NCBI GenBank assembly: GCA_036268615.1
Contig: DATATV010000065.1
Location: 1-64,000, forward strand
Direction: 5' to 3'
Source: DATATV01 sp036268615
GTDB lineage: Bacteria; Actinomycetota; Actinomycetes; Mycobacteriales; Pseudonocardiaceae
DNA: 64,000 nt
The notes under the pieces were generated by a model. The model was not told where the DNA came from and did no database searches. It saw only the letters and a program-made list of their open reading frames with translations. The number at the start of each line of letters is the position of its first letter. Position 1 is the stretch's first letter. This document shows positions 59,771 to 64,000 of this stretch, in pieces. The translations under genes and the position numbers were made by a program.

Positions 59771-60303
59771 CGGGGTTCCCCCTTGTTAACTTGTGCGGCC
59801 CCCGAGGGGCCGGTGTTGTGCGGGTCGTGGCGCTCGAACTCGGAGTTGAGCCGGTTCAGTGCGTCCGCGACCACGTGGATCTCGGCCGGCGACCAGTCCG
59901 CCAGGATCTCGGCGATCTGCTCGGTGCGCGCCCGTCGTTCGTGCTCGAAGGTGCGCTGCCCCTCCGCGGTCGCGGCGAGCAGGCACGCCCGACCGTCGGC
60001 CGGGTCGGCCTGGCGTTCGACCAGCCCGTGGCGCACCAGGGCACCGGCCTGCCGACTGACCGTCGAGGTGTCCGAATGGACCGCTTCGGCCAGCGCGGTG
60101 GTCCGCTGCGGGCCTTCGGTGGCCAGTACCGCGAGCAGGAAGTAGGCCGCCTGCTCGATCCCGTCGGCTTGCTGCGATGCAAGCCGGGTTGTTGCCCGTT
60201 TCACCAGACGCCCGAAGCGCATGAACTCGCGGACGAGCGCTTCGGCCCCGCCGTAGTGATGATCGCTTCGTTCGAGCGTCGTTGTCGACTGAATATCCGA
60301 CAC
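59767..60303 (-). CDS. MarR-family repressor of the MFS operon
   Basis: 178 residues. A winged-helix domain (RTTALAEAVHSDTSTVSRQAGALVRHGLVERQADPADGRA) with the MarR beta-wing DPADGRACLL is flanked by dimerisation helices. It typically represses the co-transcribed exporter until a toxic ligand binds. GTG start 60303. Its stop overlaps the MFS ATG (ATGA). Two palindromes just upstream (60317-60333, 60341-60352) are the likely operators. Confidence 0.93.
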   Translation of the reverse strand: MSDIQSTTTLERSDHHYGGAEALVREFMRFGRLVKRATTRLASQQADGIEQAAYFLLAVLATEGPQRTTALAEAVHSDTSTVSRQAGALVRHGLVERQADPADGRACLLAATAEGQRTFEHERRARTEQIAEILADWSPAEIHVVADALNRLNSEFERHDPHNTGPSGAAQVNKGEPR

Positions 60304-60316
60304 CCCGGCTCCTCTG

Positions 60317-60352
60317 TTGTGTTACGCACACAATTAGTTGGCTTGTACAAGC
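60317..60352. promoter_or_regulatory. Palindromes upstream of the MarR gene
   Basis: TTGTGT-TACGC-ACACAA (60317-60333) and GCTTGTACAAGC (60341-60352), 14 to 49 nt upstream of the MarR start. Probable autoregulatory operators. Confidence 0.6.
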
Positions 60353-60760
60353 ATGTACCCGGACGGCCGGACCGCGCAACGTGGCGGCCTGTGATCCTGG
60401 TCCTATCTGGCCCTGAGCTGGCCTGATTCTGGTATTGGTCGATCAACCGACCGTCACCGGTCGATCACTCGACCGTCCCAGACCGACTCCCCGCGCCGGT
60501 TTTCGTTCCGGCCCGCGCCTGATTTCCGGCCTTGCTCCTTGCTTCGCCCCGTCCTGCTCCCGTCCTGCTCGCCCCCTGCTCTCGGCGCGGTTCGTCCGCT
60601 GTGTTCGCTGCGTGCTTGCCCTGGTTGTGCGCCGTAGCCGACGCGTGACCAATCCGTCCGTGACCCGCGTGCGGACCGGCGGCAGAATCTCCCCATGCGT
60701 ACCTGCCCCATCATCACAGGTCCGGACCCTCAGCCCGCTGCCACGAGCCTCGCCGTGGCC

Positions 60761-60876
60761 GAGTTGTCCACAGGCGACCTGGTTGTCCACAGGCGAGCGC
60801 GCACGGTCCGAGCGGCGGTTCCGGACCTAATAGGCTTGAGCCAGGGGCCGCCCCCTGGGAGGGCGGGGGACTGTCC
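60761..60876 (+). promoter_or_regulatory. Composite DnaA-box/TAGGCT/GC-hairpin element, copy 2
   Basis: TTGTCCACA at 60764-60772 and 60783-60791 (19 bp apart). TAGGCT is at 60831-60836, exactly 48 bp after the second box, as in copy 1. The hairpin CCAGGGGCCGCCCCCTGG (60841-60858), GGGAGGGCGGGGG and CTGTCCG follow. The boxes are each followed by GG in both copies. Confidence 0.8.
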
Positions 60877-61074
60877 GCGGGTCGAATTTTGTGGCGGTGT
60901 TCGGGGGTTTTCGGTTCGGTTGGTTCGGGGTGGGGTTGGTTCGGGATTGGGACGATTGTCGGCTGGGCGGGGTGTTGATCCTCGTGGTGGCGTGCTGGCG
61001 GGAGTGGCCGGTTCGGTTGCCGGCTCTCGTGTCCTGGCGGGTGCGGCTTCCGGGTCGGTTCAGGTGGTGGGGCG

Positions 61075-63900
61075 ATGACGGCCACCGCTGTTGACCTCGC
61101 CGCCGCGCTGCGGGCCGCTGGTCTGTCCGAAGTAGACACTTCCACCCGGCGCCGGGCCGAGTACTCGACCGACGCCTCGCTCTACCGGGTCGCGCCGACC
61201 GCGGTCGCGTTCCCGCGGTCGACCGACGACGTGATCGCGGCGCTCGATGTGTGTCGCGAACTGGGAGTGCCGCTGACCTCGCGCGGCGCGGGTACCTCCA
61301 TCGCCGGCAACGCCGTCGGTACCGGGCTGGTGCTGGACTTCTCCCGCCATCTCTCCCGGATTCGGGAAATCGACGAGGATTCCTGCACGGCGGTCGTCGA
61401 ACCCGGGGTCATCCTGGATGACCTGCAGCGGGCCGCCGGGCGGCACGGGCTGCGGTTCGGGCCGGACCCGTCCACGCACAGCCGCTGCACCATCGGCGGC
61501 ATGATCGGCAACAACGCCTGTGGCTCGCGCGCCCTCGCCTACGGCCGCACCGCCGACAACGTGATGGAACTGGACCTGGTCACCGGCTCCGGTGAGCGGC
61601 TCACCGCCACCCGCGGTGCCGACCCGGCCGGTTCCCCGACGCTGACCGCGCTGCGCGACACCGTCGGCGCGCACCTGAAGGTGATTCGCACCGAACTGGG
61701 CCGCTTCAACCGTCAGGTCTCCGGCTACTCGCTCGAACACCTGCTGCCCGAGCGCGGGTTCGACGTGGCCAGCGCGCTGGTCGGCACCGAGGGCACGCTC
61801 GGCGTGCTGCTGGGCGCGACCGTCTGGCTGGTCCGCCCGCCGGACCGGACCGTGCTGGTCGTGCTCGGTTATCCGGACATGGCCGCCGCCGCCGACGCCG
61901 CACCCGCGCTGCTCACCCACCGGCCCATCGCGATGGAGGGGCTGGACGCGCGGATGGTGGATGTCGTGCGCCGCCAGCACGGGGCGGCCGCGGTGCCGCC
62001 GCTGCCCGAGGGCGGCGGCTGGCTGTTCCTCGAACTCGACCCGGCCGCCGGGTCACCGTCGACCGCGATCGCCGACTCCGGTGCGGTGGACTCGCGGATC
62101 GTCACCGACCCGGCGCAGGCCGCCGCGCTCTGGCGGATCCGTGAGGACGGCGCCGGGCTGGCCGCCCGCTCGCAGGGCGGCCACACCTCGCACGCCGGCT
62201 GGGAGGACGCCGCCGTCCCGCCCGAACGCCTCGGGGACTACCTGCGGGACTTCGAGCGGCTGCTGGCCGAGCGCGGACTGACCGGCACGCCCTACGGGCA
62301 CTTCGGCGACGGCTGCGTGCACATTCGGATCGACTTTCCCTTGCACCGCCCGGAAGGGCCGGCTGTCTTCCGGGAGTTCCTGACCGACGCGGCCAAGCTC
62401 GTCGCCAGCTACGGCGGCTCGTGTTCCGGTGAGCACGGTGACGGCCGGGCGCGCAGCGAGTTGCTGCCGCTGATCTACTCGCCGGCCGTGATCGCCGCGT
62501 TCGGCGCGGTCAAGCACGTGTTCGACCCCGAGGGACTGCTCAACCCGGGCATTCTGGTCGACCCTCGGCCGGTGCACGCCGACCTGCGGGTGCCGGCCGC
62601 CCGTCACCCCCGGCACGAGCTCGCGTTCGCCTATCACGACGACGGCGGCGACTTCACCGCCGCCGTGCACCGGTGCACCGGCGTGGGCAAGTGCCGGGCC
62701 GACAACACCGGTGCCGGGGGCGTGATGTGCCCGTCCTACCTGGCCACCGGCGACGAGAAGGACAGCACCCGCGGCCGGGCCCGGGTGTTGCAGGAGATGG
62801 TCAACGGATCGCTGGTGCGCGGCGGCTGGGCGGCGCCGGAGGCCCGGGAGGCGCTCGACCTGTGCCTGTCCTGCAAGGGTTGCGCGTCGGACTGTCCGAC
62901 CGGTGTGGACATGGCCAGTTACAAGGCCGAGGTCCTGCACCAGACCTACCGGGGTCGGCTGCGGCCGGCCGCGCACTACGCGCTGGGCTGGCTGCCGCGC
63001 TGGGCCCGGCTGGCCTCGTTGGCGCCCCGGCTGGTGAACACGCTGATGGCGCTGCCCTGGCTCGCCGCTGTCGGCAAGCGGCTGGCCGGCGTGGACGGGC
63101 GCCGGGAGCTGCCGCTGTTCGCCCGGGAGTCGTTCCGTTCCTGGTTCGCCGACCACCCGGTCGCGTCGGGTGATCCGGTGCTGCTGTGGGTGGACACGTT
63201 CACCGACCGGTTCACCCCGCAGGTCGGGGTCGCGGCGGTGCGGGTGCTGGAGGACGCCGGGTACTCGGTGCGCATCCCGGAGCAGTCGCTGTGCTGCGGG
63301 CTGACCTGGATCTCCACCGGTCAGCTGGACGCGGCCCGCCGCATCCTGCGCCGCTCGGTGTCCGCACTGGCCGGTTACGCCGCCGACGGCGTGCCGATCG
63401 TCGGGCTGGAACCCTCGTGCACCGCGGTGTTCCGGTCGGACGCCGAGGAACTGCTGGCCGGCACGGCGCACGGGGACGTGCCGGGCGTGCGGGCGGTGGC
63501 CGCGGCGACGCACACGCTCGCCGAGCTGCTCGCCAAACGTCCGCAGTGGACTCCGCCGTCGCTGGCCGGGACGAGTGTGCTGGCCCAGCCGCACTGTCAC
63601 CAGCACGCGGTGCTGGGCTGGTCGGCCGACCAGGAACTGTTGACCAGGGCGGGCGCGCGGGTCGAGTCGGTCGGTGGCTGTTGCGGCCTGGCCGGCAACT
63701 TCGGGGCCGAGCGCGGCCACTACGACGTGTCGGTCGCGGTCGCCGAGAACGCGTTGCTGCCCGCGGTGCGCGCCGCCGAGGAGGGCACCGTGCTGCTCGC
63801 CGACGGTTTCTCCTGCCGCACCCAGCTCGACCAGCTCGCGGATCGTCAGGCCACGCACCTCGCCGAACTGCTCGCCGCCCGACTAACGTCGAATACATGA
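61075..63900 (+). CDS. Fused FAD-linked (GlcD-type) and Fe-S (GlpC/CCG-type) dehydrogenase
   Basis: 941 residues. The FAD-binding type 4 domain (RGAGTSIAGNAVG, STHSRCTIGGMIGNNACGSRALAYG) and FAD-oxidase C-domain (GTPYGHFGDGCVHIRIDFP) fill the first ~470 residues. A Fe-S segment follows with CTGVGKCRADNTG...CPSYLAT (~533) and CLSCKGCASDCP (~596). Two CCG domains come next (LCCGLTWIS at ~739, PHCHQHAVLGW and GGCCGLAGNFG at ~867). It oxidises a D-2-hydroxyacid (D-lactate, glycolate or 2-hydroxyglutarate class) and passes electrons to the Fe-S part. The substrate is not readable. Its stop overlaps the next ATG. Confidence 0.93.
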   Translation: MTATAVDLAAALRAAGLSEVDTSTRRRAEYSTDASLYRVAPTAVAFPRSTDDVIAALDVCRELGVPLTSRGAGTSIAGNAVGTGLVLDFSRHLSRIREIDEDSCTAVVEPGVILDDLQRAAGRHGLRFGPDPSTHSRCTIGGMIGNNACGSRALAYGRTADNVMELDLVTGSGERLTATRGADPAGSPTLTALRDTVGAHLKVIRTELGRFNRQVSGYSLEHLLPERGFDVASALVGTEGTLGVLLGATVWLVRPPDRTVLVVLGYPDMAAAADAAPALLTHRPIAMEGLDARMVDVVRRQHGAAAVPPLPEGGGWLFLELDPAAGSPSTAIADSGAVDSRIVTDPAQAAALWRIREDGAGLAARSQGGHTSHAGWEDAAVPPERLGDYLRDFERLLAERGLTGTPYGHFGDGCVHIRIDFPLHRPEGPAVFREFLTDAAKLVASYGGSCSGEHGDGRARSELLPLIYSPAVIAAFGAVKHVFDPEGLLNPGILVDPRPVHADLRVPAARHPRHELAFAYHDDGGDFTAAVHRCTGVGKCRADNTGAGGVMCPSYLATGDEKDSTRGRARVLQEMVNGSLVRGGWAAPEAREALDLCLSCKGCASDCPTGVDMASYKAEVLHQTYRGRLRPAAHYALGWLPRWARLASLAPRLVNTLMALPWLAAVGKRLAGVDGRRELPLFARESFRSWFADHPVASGDPVLLWVDTFTDRFTPQVGVAAVRVLEDAGYSVRIPEQSLCCGLTWISTGQLDAARRILRRSVSALAGYAADGVPIVGLEPSCTAVFRSDAEELLAGTAHGDVPGVRAVAAATHTLAELLAKRPQWTPPSLAGTSVLAQPHCHQHAVLGWSADQELLTRAGARVESVGGCCGLAGNFGAERGHYDVSVAVAENALLPAVRAAEEGTVLLADGFSCRTQLDQLADRQATHLAELLAARLTSNT

Positions 63901-64000
63901 CGGGACAACGGGGTCTGCTCGACGAACTGCGTAGCGTGCTCGGTGGCGCGGGTGTGCTCACCGATCCGGACGTGACGGACAGCTACCGCCGGGACATGAT
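63897..64000 (+). CDS. Start of a second FAD-binding oxidase (3' end outside window)
   Basis: 34 codons from ATG 63897, overlapping the previous stop by 4 nt. The readable part (LLDELRSVLGG ... LTDPDVTDSYRRDM) matches the N-terminus of FAD-linked (GlcD/D-lactate dehydrogenase-like) oxidases. Translational coupling suggests the two oxidases work on the same pathway. Confidence 0.7.
   Translation, partial: MTGQRGLLDELRSVLGGAGVLTDPDVTDSYRRDM

Larger units (their letters stand above)
60304..61074. other. 771-nt intergenic region between MarR and the FAD oxidase
   Basis: Holds the MarR operators, a C-rich stretch with many CCGGTTT/CTTGC runs (about 60470-60660) without plausible coding, the composite DnaA-box element copy 2 (60761-60876) and a G/T-skewed stretch (about 60881-60985). 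No gene seen; the many open frames here lack ribosome sites and known domains. Confidence 0.55.

Noticed and set aside
60435..60830. Open frames in the gap upstream of the FAD oxidase
   Set aside because: Ser/Arg/Pro-rich, no ribosome sites, and they run through the composite DnaA-box element shared with another intergenic region.

Overview
The window is high-G+C actinobacterial DNA, most consistent with the Pseudonocardiales (Amycolatopsis/Saccharothrix/Kutzneria-like). The evidence is the very GC-rich third codon positions, many GTG starts, many apparently leaderless genes with TANNNT -10 boxes about 6-7 nt before the start codon, an HspR-controlled dnaK-grpE-dnaJ-hspR operon, and a FadE5/FadA2/FabG4/HtdX-type beta-oxidation set like that of mycobacteria. 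Family and genus are inferred, not proven. Nearly all genes are chromosomal housekeeping or metabolic genes. I see no rRNA, CRISPR array, prophage, transposase or biosynthetic megasynthase.

Layout. 1-4.8 kb: the 3' part of an acidic Ca-binding-like protein gene, then a dynamin / GrpE-like / dynamin operon (all minus). 4.9-8.5 kb: a NarL-type two-component pair, then a convergent TetR-SDR operon with a striking nested palindromic operator. 8.5-12.5 kb: a HAD phosphatase, an ABC-2 type exporter and an orphan protein. 13-16.4 kb: a DUF3311/SSS-symporter pair and an AraC/VOC pair. 16.7-22.2 kb: an M20 peptidase divergent from a branched-chain 2-oxoacid dehydrogenase operon (E1alpha, E1beta, E2, no E3). 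22.3-27.8 kb: an SCP2 protein, a TetR regulator and MaoC-FabG4/FadA2. 27.8-35.0 kb: GNAT, SIMPL, an AAA ATPase, a thioredoxin-NHL protein, a GroES-like protein and a FadE5-type acyl-CoA dehydrogenase. 35-38 kb: an orphan LuxR regulator, a SnoaL-like protein, tRNA-Gly(CCC) and dcd. 38.2-49.1 kb: the heat-shock operon, a flavohemoglobin, a PPOX-type protein, a methyltransferase and clpB. 49-56 kb: an orphan membrane protein, a wrecked GNAT gene, pyrE, DUF2784, a TrmH-type methylase, GH76 and a LacI/PfkB pair. 56-64 kb: DedA, a MarR-MFS operon whose transporter has a large C-terminal beta-sandwich extension, and a fused FAD/Fe-S dehydrogenase followed by the start of a second FAD oxidase.

Regulatory logic that can be read directly. 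(i) HAIR inverted repeats precede dnaK and clpB, and hspR lies in the dnaK operon. (ii) A 14-bp palindrome of the form YTAC-N6-GTAR occurs as a pair at three promoters (SCP2/TetR, fabG4/fadA2, fadE5), which defines a local fatty-acid regulon probably run by the TetR encoded at 23125. (iii) The TetR-SDR operon, the LacI/PfkB pair and the MarR-MFS operon each have a promoter-proximal palindrome.

The most unusual non-coding signal is a set of intergenic elements carrying paired DnaA-box 9-mers. Two of them (51728-51842 and 60761-60876) are near-copies with identical internal spacing: two TTGTCCACA boxes 19 bp apart, then TAGGCT, then an 18-nt GC hairpin, then a G/T-skewed stretch. A diverged third copy lies at 23832. 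Separate DnaA-box clusters lie at 12786 and 45287. Other oddities are short tandem duplications that include or abut stop codons, and 15-nt minisatellites inside coding regions.
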